A stretch of DNA of 64,000 nucleotides, taken from positions 15,361,501-15,425,500 of the forward strand of contig JALDNG010000022.1 in NCBI GenBank assembly GCA_024349245.1. Reading direction: 5' to 3'. Shown here piece after piece: positions 1 to 12,100 of the stretch. Made by a program: the position numbers and the translations under genes. Numbering within the stretch: position 1 is the first letter of the stretch; each line of letters starts with the position of its first letter. Origin of the DNA: Neodontobutis hainanensis (taxonomy: Eukaryota > Chordata > Actinopteri > Gobiiformes > Odontobutidae). The notes under the pieces were generated by a model. The model worked only from the letters and a program-made list of their open reading frames with translations, was not told the DNA's origin and ran no database searches.

Positions 1-57
1 CACAGATAATAGTTTTATCATTTAATTAGTTTTATTCTAAGCTTACTGTACTAGCCT

Positions 58-143
58 AAATGAAGGATTATGTTTCTAAAAAAAAGAACCAACATTGTGT
101 AAATGAAGGATTATGTTTCTAAAAAAAAGAACCAACATTGTGT
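58..143. repeat. Exact 43-bp tandem duplication
   Basis: Two adjacent copies of a 43-bp unit (58-100 and 101-143) are identical, including a run of eight A. The unit begins AAATGAAGGATT and ends CATTGTGT. Perfect identity suggests a recent slippage or duplication event, or an assembly artefact. No gene overlaps it. Confidence 0.9.
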
Positions 144-1670
144 ATGCACAAATTATTGCGCTGTAATATGTCATTGTCTGGTGCTGAAATTATTAATGGT
201 GCACTTTCATCCATTATGGCATACATACATTATGTGTAATGAATACGTGAGTACGGCTGTGCACTGTTTTTTGAGAGCCCCTCTGCAGATCCTTGCAGCT
301 GTCAGCTCATAGGATGGTGAGTAAGCAGAAATTCAGCTCGCAGATGACGTACCTCTGGGCCGTACAGAGGGAGGGCTGCTCAGGCTGTGACAACACGCAG
401 GCTGTCAGGGAGGGATGTGTACAGAGAGACAAGAGGAAGAGGCATGGCCCAAGGACCAGGGAGCAATCTTTCTACTGTGGTCTTAATAATTTATTGGATG
501 ATTATCTACATAAAGTGTGACCGCTGCAACCTCAAGGCTCCATCAATGCACAATTGTCTTTGTCTTGGAGGCAGTTAGGCACCCTATGACTCCAGTATAA
601 AAGATGAATTGTTGAATAAAACATTGCCTCCGCCCTTAACACAAACAAATGGCTGACAGTCTAGACTTGACACAGTCTCATGTAACCAAGGCTTTGTTTG
701 ATTTATGTTTGTGTAAGATGTTGGTTTTATTAAATACAAAGTAAATGCTGATGATCCATGAAGCCTCTAGATCAAGTGACAAATGTTAGATCTGTTTTGT
801 TACCTGTCCAGGAATCTTTCTCAATAGCTGCAGGAAAGTTGTGTTTAGCGAGTTTAGATTTACAAGTTTCCCATAACAGACAAAATGGTAACACTGTGTT
901 AAACTTGAAATAAAAAGGCAGTATGCCAATGGACTTCACAATGCACTAAATTTAACTGTGTTTCTGAGTCCCATTATTGGTTCCAATGTAAGGCCAGACC
1001 TGCAGAGGTCACTGTGGGGCCATAAAAATATACACTGGACCTTTGGACTGGGATGCAGGAAAATAATTCACTTAATTGGAGTGCAACAGTATATTTTGTC
1101 CAAAATAGACTTATATGTTTATACATACAGTAGCTTACTTTCTGATACTGCATCATAAAGTCAGATATATGATGACGATGCTATAGCAGATGTCTAGAGT
1201 GTCACTTTATTGGTACTCACAACAAAATGCATGCATGCTTTTATGTGTTTTATTTGTGAATTATCTTTACATGTAGAGTGAGTGCTGCTCTATATGCCTT
1301 CATACCCGTCTTGATTGATTTGAAAATTACAAAACATTATTAAAGATCAACAAGGCTACCTATTATTACAGGTTATATAATATTTTAGACTACTCATTAC
1401 TTTCAGTTAGTACAAAAGAATAAGGCATAAATTATTTTTTAGAAAATTATTAATTTTATTAATTATGGCCACTGTACAAATGAGCTGCTGTAACAAGAAG
1501 GCCATGTTACCAAAAACATAATAATACCAATTTTAGAACATTTTAACATCACTGGTTACAAAAGAGGCTATGTTTTTAAAGCCTCCACCATTAAGGGACT
1601 TTATACATAAAAAATAAAAAAGGAACAAAAGAGCAAATCTTAGAGTGTTAATGAGGAGAGACTAATTTAA
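144..1670. other. Upstream intergenic DNA, no gene seen
   Basis: AT-rich sequence with only short chance ORFs. No coding exon, RNA gene or recognisable transposon end was found. It lies upstream of the ANO8 promoter; any enhancer here cannot be seen by eye. Confidence 0.5.
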
Positions 1671-2001
1671 ATGGTAAATGGCATGCATTTATATAGCACT
1701 TTCCTGCACCCTTCTAAGGCACCCAAAGTGCTTTACATTGTGCTTCCACTCACCCCTTTCACACACATCCAATCGTGGGGCAGACAGAGAGGGGGGCTGC
1801 CACACAAACGGCGCTCAACCTTCTCCTACCACCAAACACACCTCTATAGTCACACACATTCATACACCAGTGCTACGGACACTGGAGGCAAGTGTCTTGC
1901 CCAAGGACACAACAACAGTATGAACTGTGAGGAGAGCGGGAATCGAACCTACTACCTTCCGGTTGAAGGACAGCCGCTCTACCACTGAGCCACTGCCGCC
2001 C
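1671..2001 (-). mobile_element. tRNA-headed SINE, family A copy 1
   Basis: On the - strand the element starts with a tRNA-like head (GGGGCGGCAGTGGCTCAGTG, then a B-box-like GGTTCGATTCC). It continues through a body containing CTTGGGCAAGACACTTGCC and ends with a tail containing AAAGCACTTTGGGTGCC and CTATATAAATGCATGCC. A second copy lies at 57798-58129. Relative to that copy, this one lacks about 11 bp in the body near 1890. The RNA polymerase III box pattern and dispersed copies identify a SINE; I do not assign a named family. Confidence 0.85.
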
Positions 2002-2745
2002 CAAACAACGCAGGACTAAAGTTAGCCAAACGGTGGGGTCTATCAGAGACACATGTTAGAAACTGTGACAACTACTCAACCTGCAAAAAAATATCCTTAA
2101 ACATTGGCTGAAAAGAAAGCAGTAATGGTGGCTTTTAAACTTCTGTGTGTTTACCGTTTATTATTTGTGATTCTGTGTAATATGTCTATATGTGTAATGT
2201 TTTGTATGTACGGTAGATGTCTGACAACAAATGAAATTTAGCTGTTGTGCTAACTCAGACAGGTTGATCAATCTGATTCAATAAAGAGAAATTAAATTTA
2301 AAGCCAGTTTTTAACATTTCACATTTACAATAGAGGGCAATACATGAAAGTTATCAATTCAATCTAATAGCTCCAACCAAAAAGGATATAAAAAGCTAAT
2401 CCTAAATATTAAGTAATAGCCTCTCTCTCCTTGGATGTGTCTTTAGGTTATACCATGAAAAATAACCAAAAACAAACAATACATCTTTATTGTTATTGTC
2501 CGGGTACAACAATGAAATATTAGGCCTAATGTCAAAGGTCAAGATTGGATATGAAAAAAGGTGACCAAAATAAAAGCCTGTGTTCATTTTCCAGTTACTC
2601 ACATTTTATGCTTTTATAATAAATATTAAAGTTACACACCCAAATAAGATATGAATGTCTGATTTTTTTTTTATATATTTCATCTTGAGCTCATCAAATC
2701 TTGCAAATATTCATGTGGCTGGTGTGTGAAGGTGTGCTGTGTCTG
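2002..2745. other. Intergenic DNA upstream of ANO8
   Basis: AT-rich sequence with no exon or clear repeat between the SINE and the GC-rich ANO8 promoter. Base composition changes sharply near 2740. Confidence 0.5.
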
Positions 2746-2837
2746 AGCCCCTGGCCCCGCCCCTGTCTTTGTCCCTCCTCTGGAGCCCGAGGAGCGCTCT
2801 CCGTCTGCTCCAGCCGCTCAGTTCAGTTCACGCCAGG

Positions 2838-2888
2838 ATGAAGCGCCGCTGCACCGACAACCTTCACTTCACTTTCACCCTCATCTGA
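2838..2888 (+). other. Upstream ORF 1 in ANO8 leader (16 codons)
   Basis: An ATG at 2838 with A at -3 (good initiation context) opens a 16-codon ORF that stops at 2886-2888. It lies 118 bp before the main ANO8 start and in a different frame. If transcription starts upstream of 2838, it could lower ANO8 translation. Confidence 0.55.
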
Positions 2889-2911
2889 CTCCCGTGTCCT
2901 CCGCTTTATCC

Positions 2912-2998
2912 ATGCGCTGCCTTCCTCCTGAAATGCGCCACCGCTGCTCTGTTTCCCGGAGAATATCTTTTTTGCTTTTGCTCGCTGCGGCTCGCTGA
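2912..2998 (+). other. Upstream ORF 2 in ANO8 leader (28 codons)
   Basis: An ATG at 2912 (weak context, T at -3) with a second in-frame ATG at 2933 opens a 28-codon ORF. It stops at 2996-2998, only 8 nt before the ANO8 ATG at 3007. Its C-terminal part is rich in Leu and Ala. Its frame differs from both uORF 1 and ANO8. Confidence 0.5.
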
Positions 2999-3006
2999 TA
3001 GAGAGC

Positions 3007-3154
3007 ATGCCCGACGCGGGGACAGCGGCGGCGGCGGCCAGTGCTGCTGCTTCCCCCGGCGAGGGCCCGGAGAGCTCCCGCCACAGGCACCGCGGGCAGG
3101 GGGACGCGGAGAGGACCGAGCCGGGGCAGACGCAGAGCTCCTCCGGGGTGCTGG
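3007..3154 (+). CDS. ANO8: ANO8 coding exon 1
   Basis: Encodes residues 1-49, an Ala/Gly/Ser-rich, disordered N-terminus ending SSSGVLG. The donor GTGAGT follows at 3155. The exon ends one base into the Asp codon completed by exon 2. The 5' UTR lies in the same exon, since the leader and start codon are continuous. Confidence 0.9.
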
Positions 3155-6100
3155 GTGAGTCCACGCAGCTTCTGTTTTTATTAAAGACTGTGGAACATAG
3201 GACAGGTGATAGCTACCGCATCATCACAATCTCACGCCACCCTCCTTTTGTCTCTCCACGAGGACACCCAAAAATGATGAAGTGACATCACAAAGGCCTG
3301 TGGCAAACACTCTGGAAGTGCCTTTAGCTCTGGACACTTCAGCACCACTGGCCGGTTTAGGTGTTATCTTTAGCTTTCATTTGAGCGTGGTTTTGACCTT
3401 AAGTCGATACTGAGCCATGCTGCTCTGGTCCTCGGTCTGTTTCTGAGGCACCTGACTCACCGCTAGCGCTGTAGTGTTTACCCAGCATCCCACAGGCTCA
3501 AAGAGGGCTGTAGTGTGTTCCTCGAGGGGTTTAGGCAAGGAAAATCTGCCAAGTTCTTTAATAGTGTGAGATTAAAATGTTTGTGTTTTATGAGAAAACA
3601 TCTGGACATAGTTTTGAAGAAAGAAGTGTTCTTCCACCAAAGGGCTTTGTCAGTCAAAAACTAAACCATTTCAGTAAGAAATTACTTAAAAAATGTTGGT
3701 TCTTTTGTGTATTGATGCATTTTATACTGACCTCCATTTGTCAAACTCAAGGCACTCACTCATGTGACATTTTGCAAATGTCTATACTGTCAGAAAGGTT
3801 GTAATTCACAAATAAATCATACATTTAAAGGCCAAGGACTGACAGATAAATAGTTTACTGTGGCACAAAACGAAAACAAAAACTTCAGAGAGACTGAAAA
3901 AAATAGTTGTTATTCCAAACAAGTAAATAATATAACTCAGTGTTTAGCATTGCTTAAGAATATAATAGATTAATTCATTTATCCCATAACATTACACTTT
4001 AAAGGCAATATAAAAATAGATATATTTAAAAATAACTATATAGAGCTACGTGCAAGTGTACAGAAAAAAAAAATCACACATTGCATCAAAAACATGAGAA
4101 GGGACAAATATAAGCCTACTGTATGTATCACTTCAATAATTCTCCTCTTGTGATGCATTATTGTGACACAGATATCGGGATAGTTCAGTTCAGACTTCAT
4201 TTGGTTGGGCCCATTTGCAGAGAACATTAAGCTCAGAGAGACTGTCTGTAGTCTGTATCTGTAGTCCCTAATAGACAAGTAATTACAGAAAACAAATTAT
4301 GCAGGAGTGGCACAAACAAAATGTTGCCATAACTGTTCTTAAAGTATACCGCGGTTTCAAAATTCTACGATAATCACATTTTTAAAAAACACCATTTGTG
4401 TAAAATGAGCTGAAGAGACAAGACCAGAAAGTGATTAGGTTCTTGCATTTGCATCTGGATATTCATTGAATCGTGATATTATTGTGGTCAGTGTATTGGA
4501 AATAGCATTGTATTGTGTGATATCATGTGATTTATCCAAAACAGAGTCTGCACATTTCCTCTATATTTCAAATGAAAAAGCGTCATACTCATGTTTCATT
4601 ACCAAAAAGAGAAGTTTAAGCTGTGTGAATTGTATGTGATGGGACTCTATTCAATTCAAACAAGCAAGATATAAGACTGTATATTCAAACAACCTCATCT
4701 GTCCTTCATATGAGTGTGGCTCATGTTCAAACTGCCCACTGTTTTCAGATCAGTACAAGCTGTCGTTTCACACTCTTCTTTCTTCACCTTATCGCCTGCC
4801 TGGGGGGGTAACTGACAGGTGCTTGTTTTGTCATTCAAATTCAGCCCCATTCACAATGATCCCTCTGAATTTGTCACACCATACGTACTGCTGCGGGTTG
4901 GTTGTGTTTACCTATTGCTCTGTGATCTCAGTCGTTAGAGATTAACCTTTTCCTGAAGCACGTTGAAGCTCGTCATCGTGGATTTGATGAGGCATTGTCA
5001 TACGCGGCGGAGCTCTATACGAATTACAAGTGGAGCTATTTTTGGCACAGGGCTCCACATTAGCCGGGGTAAAGGGTTCAGCCGCGCGGTCGGTCTTGTT
5101 TGGCTGTGTTGAGGGCCGTGCTGCAGAGTGATGCAGTGGGGGGCAGCGCTGGAGCGTGCCTTTCCACAGTTGGCCGGAGAGGAGGGTAACCTGAGAGCAC
5201 AGGGACAGCGGCCTGATGTCGTCACAGGGAGGTGGTGTGACCCAGTGGTTTTCAAACTGCAGTCCTGTCATGCTCCGAGTGATCCTCAGACATTTACATG
5301 ACGGCGGCTGACAGCCACAGCTTTAAAAGGATCAGGGTTTTCTTTTACTAGAGGTCGACTCAGAGTTTTAAAGGGCGGGTGTTTCTGTCTGAAGTTTGCA
5401 TAAATACTTTTGGTTTTTCATCCCTTTATTAACCTTCACAGCAAATGAATGGATGACTACAGTATGAGCAGGATATCTGATAAAGTATTCAATAAACACA
5501 TCATTAAAGACTGAAGTCTGAACCTTTTCAATGAAATGGGGATTGTTTTTGGACCAAATGTGAGCCATACAAATGTCAACAGGCCATAAATAATTATCTG
5601 TGCTGCATTGACATTAACATTTTCTTGATGCTAAAAGAGAAACTGCATTTTGAACATATATATTCGTTCTGTTAGATATGGGAAATTTTATCTGTGTAAC
5701 ATTTGACCTCCAGCCACAATTTGGCCCCAGGGCTGAATCTTGGTTTCAAGGGATACAAGATGTCACCATGAGCACAGTAATAAAACCACTACCAAAATAT
5801 TACAGTCTTGTTGAGATGAGCTGATAAAATAGAGCGTAAAGTGCCAAAAAGACACATTTACAAAACTCTTCAATATTTAATGCTGTCAAAATATTTAATA
5901 GAACGGTGTCAAAGTCTTTTCTAAACTTATTAATCAACAAATGTGTCCAAATGTTCTGTAACACTAGTGCAACCAGTGGAAAAGTGAGTTTAAAGCCCTT
6001 CCTAAAGAAACTGACTTGCTATTTCTTATGTGACTCTTATAATAACATTATTTGTCACATTGACCTCAAAAAAGCATTTACAGTTGTAACCACAAAACCG

Positions 6101-9100
6101 GGATACATAGAGACTGTGATGTTTTTTTATTGTCCAATGCCTATTTTGGACATTTACTCTAGAAACTAAAATGAATTGAATAAGGCAACAGAAGCACACA
6201 ACTGTCATGCCGGGTTAAAGCCACAGAATAAAAGTGACACACAAAATAGTATAAGTTTGTAGAAGTAGTACGTTTTATAGAAGAACACGTAAACAAGTGT
6301 CCGAAATGTGGTGTGCAGTGATTTGTTTTTGCGTCCCAGTTTGCCTGTACATATTTTGTGTGGGCCATTATACAGTTGGACTCATTTTCGGGGGTCTTCA
6401 GTGGGATTACAGCCTTATTCCATTATCCATTGTCACATGTGTCAGTGTCACTCAAACAACAGCCGACTCAGAGTTACTTCTTCAACTGGGATCTTGGTCT
6501 GTGGTGGGATTTACTCTGGGATTTTCTCTACCGGAGCCTGGGATGCTCCATTGTCTCCCTGCTCCTTCACATTTCCATAATCCGTCCACAGAAGACTGGG
6601 ACGACTTTGATCCTCCGGGCCATCTCCCTTTGTAGCCTCAACACTCAAAAGCCCACATTTCCAGCGTTAATTAAGCGCCCGTCTTGTCATTATATAAAAA
6701 AAAATAAAAAATCTTTCCAATTAGTTTGTGTTCCCTCTGAGGCCAGTGTTGATAGGAGTTTGTGAAATCAGGTCATGTCATTTACGGTTGCTTAATCAGC
6801 AGCACGCTCCGTTTGTTCAAGATGTGGGACGTTTGTGAAGAGAGTGAACATGTGATAATTACAAACGGAAATATCTGCCCCTGTTTTCAGCTGTGATTTA
6901 AACCAATTTCTCATCACATGACCTTTTTAACAGAGACAGAAACCAGGGAAATTGTGAGATAATAAAGAGACGACAAAAATAGTTTTTACTTGAAAATTAT
7001 TCAAAATATTTGACTAATTAACAAGTGAGTCTGTGACAGCACCTTTTTCTATTTCAGAACATGTGGGAGTTTTGTGTTTTATCTTCATAGTGAGAAGATC
7101 AAATAACAAAAACTGAGATATTCAGTACAATAAAGCTGTCTGAAAAGAAATGTAAATAAATGACAAATAAAGATTTTACAATGAAAGATAAAGATGTTCC
7201 TAGAACACATTTTGTACAAAGATAACTCAATGTGCTTTACAGAAGTGACACAGAAAAGGGAGAACAAAACAGGTTAAAGCAAAAAACAAACATAAAAGAA
7301 ATGATAAAATAGAAAATTAAAATCAGCAAAATGTATTTGTCGGTTATAAACAAGTGAGAAAAGGTGAGTTAAGGTGAGCTAAGACTGAAAATAGCAAACT
7401 TGGATATTATTTTTCTCAAATTGTCTTTTTTAGCTACATTTGTGATAAATATTTATGAACCGTTTACAGATTTCAGAGTTATTTTGAATAAGTTTTGTGC
7501 CTATTGACTTTAACAGATCATCATTTACAGTTTTTATTATCTTTACAGTAACATATTTCCAAACAAGTGCTTTGTACAGAGTAACAAAAATAGGAACCTA
7601 GCAGTGAGGCTCCAATACCACTGAGTATCTGCTGCCAGACAACCCTAGTAATCTTTTAAATAATTGGGCTTTATCTGATTAAACTAAAATATACGGTAGT
7701 ACTCAGACTTTCTACGTGCAGCGGTAAGGTCTGAGAGATCCATTCATCTGTGTTTATAGTCCATCCTTCCAGCTGGGTATTAATAAATGCACTTTACTCT
7801 CTGCAAAATGCATGAGGAAAAACGTATAAATGCCACATATTTCTGGCCGGTGGCGAGTGTTTTCTCCTCCTCTTCTCTGTGCTGCTGAAGTGCTGCACCT
7901 CGGCTCTGCTTCAGACAGATTTAGGCAGGTTCAGTGTCACACAGGTTGTTTTAAATACAGCAGCATTAAACCGTTTCATCCAAAGCCGCTGTAAGAACAA
8001 GCTGTTTTCTGAAGCAGCAGTCGACAGTCTGTGCCCTCCCACTCGTGAACATGAAGAGGCAGATGAGTATAATATTAGTGTCTCGTAATGACAGCACAGT
8101 GTAATGACTCTGAACTGAATGTCTCTCTGAAGATGTCTTCACTCAGATACATTACATGCTGCAGTGCTGCACAGATGTATTTCCTGATGTACAGTAAGTG
8201 CATTAGCAACATTAGCTCTTCCTCTGTGGGTGACCTTGCTGTGAGTTACGTTTAACCTTTTTTGACTTTAGTCGATTGGTTTAGCAGTGAGATTTGGTTT
8301 GTTTAGTCCTTCAAAGCAACTGTTAAATGAATTAGCCAGCACTCTTTGTGTTAATGTTTTTGGCCCACACAAAACCTCTTTTTGATTACATTATTCCCTT
8401 TTAAAGTGCATTGTGTACAGTTTTGAACACATGGGTCAAAGAGGGGTAGTGTAATCTTTACAAAATAACTCTCTATGCATTTGTCTATCTTCCAAGTTTC
8501 TGTCCAGATGAGGGTACAGTGTCAACGAGAAAGACATAAGTCTACTGATTTCATGTCAAAATCATTTTGAGATTATATATTTTTGAGCTAAGAGTTGCAC
8601 AGGGATCTTTTACAACCCAGTAAAAGTAGACTTTACTTTTTGTTCCTCCAACTGCCTCGAGAGGACAAAATGAGCACTATTGGAGCAGAAGCACATTTGA
8701 ATGTCTTCCATAAAAGCTGAGGACACCCCCAACTTACACTGAAGGTGTTGCGTTACTGCAGCACTTTTAAATCAGACACAAGTAACACGCTCACGCAACG
8801 CTCGTGAGATGCTTTCGGTGTAAATTAGGGGTAAGGCAACAGCATATCCCTGCAGGGCTACCTCAGGCGCTTACAAACTCTAGAAGGCAACCAAAGGTGC
8901 AGCGTGTAGCCAAAAACTACACATCTTTAAATATGAACTCCTATACGCAACGACCAAACAAGATTTATGTGTAGTTTACTGAATATGGAACATTGTCCTG
9001 TTGCAGGTTGATGATAAATGTCTGAATACTTATAGCAAATGACTGTGACTCTAAAGATGAAATAACAGAAAAGGATAAATGAGTTATGTCTGTCAAACAA

Positions 9101-12100
9101 ACCACCTGCATGCACTTTATATCGGTTTAGTATCGAACAGAAGCTGTGCTGTACTATGTGTACAGTGCAATGTTACTGTTGTAATGACAAAACAACCAAT
9201 GATTTTTTCAGTCTTGCTTGGTATATGAGATACATTTACTGCAATTACACGCCTATATCTGTGTAGTTCCTTTAACCTGTTGCATATTGGTCCCAGGGTC
9301 ACTCGAACTGATAAATGACAAATGTCCGCCCTTCAAATGAACACAAAAACCTAACTGCGCCCAGAGCAGTTCCCTTTTTGGAACTAATCGATGAGAGAAT
9401 CAATACATGCTCCTCAGTTGATTATTAGATGTTAAGTAACTGGGATAAATAGTTGTTGGTTCTCATTCAATTGTCGTTCAGACGCAGCTGCAGTGAGATG
9501 GCATCATTAAGAAAATAGTATCTCATGGGCTGTTGTCAGCTGTTTTCACAAGGATAGATGTTAATTGATTGATACTTCTCTCAGATGGTTGTGTTAATGT
9601 AAAATATAGGCAAACCCTGAGAAAAACAATAGCCTAAAAGATTATTAGACAATTTATTCTATATTTTAAGCATTAACTAAGCCCTAAGACATTTAATCAA
9701 CAATAAAGCATAAACTTAAGTGGACTCAAGTCAGTTTATGTGTTACTCCATCTCTACATGTTGACAAAAAGCCGAATGAAGGAGAAATGGCTGTAATATC
9801 TGAGTTCAATCTAAAATAAGTCACAGACAACTAAAGTTTCCAGCTGGTTTCTTAAAATATATCCTCTTTGCGTCAACATTACATAAATGGTACTTTTTAG
9901 TAAAACTTTTTTCACATTATTGACCTGTTCCTCAAATATTGTGTCCTTCCTCTTCTCAGTTTAATTGTTGGTTAAAAAAATAATACTTGGATTTAAAAAA
10001 CAAAGCTCATCTGTTGCTTCATGTCACTAGCTGTGGTTTTTATTTGCTGTGCGTTGAGCAGTGCCCACTTGAAACGTACAGATGTGGAAAGTGGTTCTGC
10101 TCAAACTTGTGTGAACATGAGTGGGTTGAACAGAGATCACCAAGGTTCTGTAAAAGGCTCAAAGGACTGACTATGTGTTCCTTTTAGATCAGTAAAGAAT
10201 TAAGAAACACTAGTGATTTTGTTAAGAAACCATCTTGTATGACTAACTACTTTCTTAAATGTTATATTCAAGATGGCCCAGCTCTTGGTCTACTTCTTCT
10301 AAGGTCTGATCTTTTGTTTCTGTTTGCATGTTTGGTCATGTCTTTGTTGACTTTTCCCTAAAACTATTTTCACAGATCCTTTTTTATGAGAAGTTTGCAG
10401 ACACTCTTTGAAAACTTTGATAAAACATCTGCTTTGCCAGCGGTGACTCGAGTTTTTCACAGTTTTATTATCACATCCGCCATAATGTCTATTCGCTCTT
10501 AGCTCTCACTATACTTCTAAATCTCCTTCATGCCTTTGGACGTTTACAGTTTTCCATTTATAGCCGTGAAGATTATCAAACTGGAGGCGGCAAATGATAA
10601 GGCATACTCGAGAGATTACTGCAGTCGAAGCACAGAGAGAGCTCTGCTGGCGTGGCCCCCCGTCTCGAGCCTCGTGTCGAGTCATTGACATGTCACACAG
10701 ACCTGACTAGTGTCTTTAAGCTCTATTCAGTACAATCTCAGCAGTCAATACCCCTCCTTCTGTATCCCGTGACTGATTCCTCAAGGAAAAGCGCACACGG
10801 TCGTTCTGTCCTCTGTCTTTTGTCCCTGCACTCACAAACCCTGGATTTTTTCTTTTTTTTTTGTTGTTGCTAAGCAAAGCCAGAAGAATACAATGACCAT
10901 GGCGAAGAATGCTGTTTTTAGCTTTGGTCATGGGGAATTGCTCTACATTAGTCGCCGTGCAGTCTCCAGAGAAAGAGAGAGGCTTATGAAAGTTTGACAT
11001 ATAACAGTGGGAGAAAAAGTGGACAGTCTGGACTTTTCTCAGTTAATGTGACATTTTTTATTTGGTCAAAAAAACTATGTAATAGACCTTTTTACAAGTG
11101 ATGCCATCAAGACGTTAGACACCCACCTTGGCTCCAGAAGTACTGCAAGTTACAGGTGTGGACTTGAGTCACATGACTTGGACTCAAGTCAGACTTGATT
11201 CACAAACTTGACTTGAGAAAATGTAAAAAGACTTGCGACTCGACTTGTACTTTAAACACCAATGCCTCGAGACTTCAGTTGGACTTGAGCCTCTAATTTG
11301 AAAAGACTTGATGCGTCTCCCTCAAAGATGAAAAGAATGTGTTTTTGAAAAATGTGCGAGAAACAATTATTTTTCGTATGTCTGTATGTGTTTAAATGAC
11401 AGATTACATAGTTAAGCCACACATTACTCACATGTTGCTGCTTTCAAATGCACTGGTGCTACAGATCTTTACAATCAATTAACTGTTAAATAATTTTGGC
11501 ACATATGTGTAATATTAGTCTGTTGGTAAAAAGTCCCGAAAGGACTTAAAACATTGACTTTGGATTTGACTTGAACTTGTGAGCCTTGACTTGGGTTTTG
11601 AGGACAAATACTCAAGACTTGCAAACTATGACTTGGTCCCACCTCTGGCGTATATTCAAGTTAAAATACAACATTAAAGCTGAAAAACGTTGTTCAATAA
11701 TCTACTGTGGACTTTGTGCTGGCAGCTGTGTTTTTTTAATCGTAAGTGAATGGGGCAAAAAGCTAAGCAGCTCGTCTTTTTACATTTAGCTCTGAAGCAA
11801 AAAGTTTATCCAACGTCTCTACATCTACTTTAGTGATTTATATTTTAGCTCAATGCAAGTTTTGATTATTAGCGATGCATATGCAAATCTTATCGGGCCG
11901 ATATCGGTCTTTGATAAAGATGGAAGGACAATAACTTTGGGTTGTTCATGTGGTGTTCCGATGAGTCTGGTGTAGCCTAAAAGCTTATATAAATAAAATC
12001 GCTGAACATCGAGCCTTGAATGTTCCCTACCCACTCACTGACAGCACACATCTCAGTCGATTGCTTATATTTGCAAACTAGCTTTTTTTTCTTTTTTTTG

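Larger units (their letters stand above)
2746..3160 (+). promoter_or_regulatory. ANO8: CpG-rich promoter and 5' leader of ANO8
   Basis: A GC- and CpG-rich block stands out from AT-rich flanks and covers the leader and first coding exon. A GC box (CCCCGCCCC, 2755-2763) of the Sp1/KLF type is visible, and no convincing TATA box. This is typical of broadly expressed vertebrate genes. The transcription start cannot be fixed from sequence; somewhere around 2760-2830 is an inference. Confidence 0.7.

Noticed and set aside
2823..3164. 113-codon antisense ORF over the ANO8 promoter
   Set aside because: A shadow of the GC-rich exon 1; no family match or splice support.
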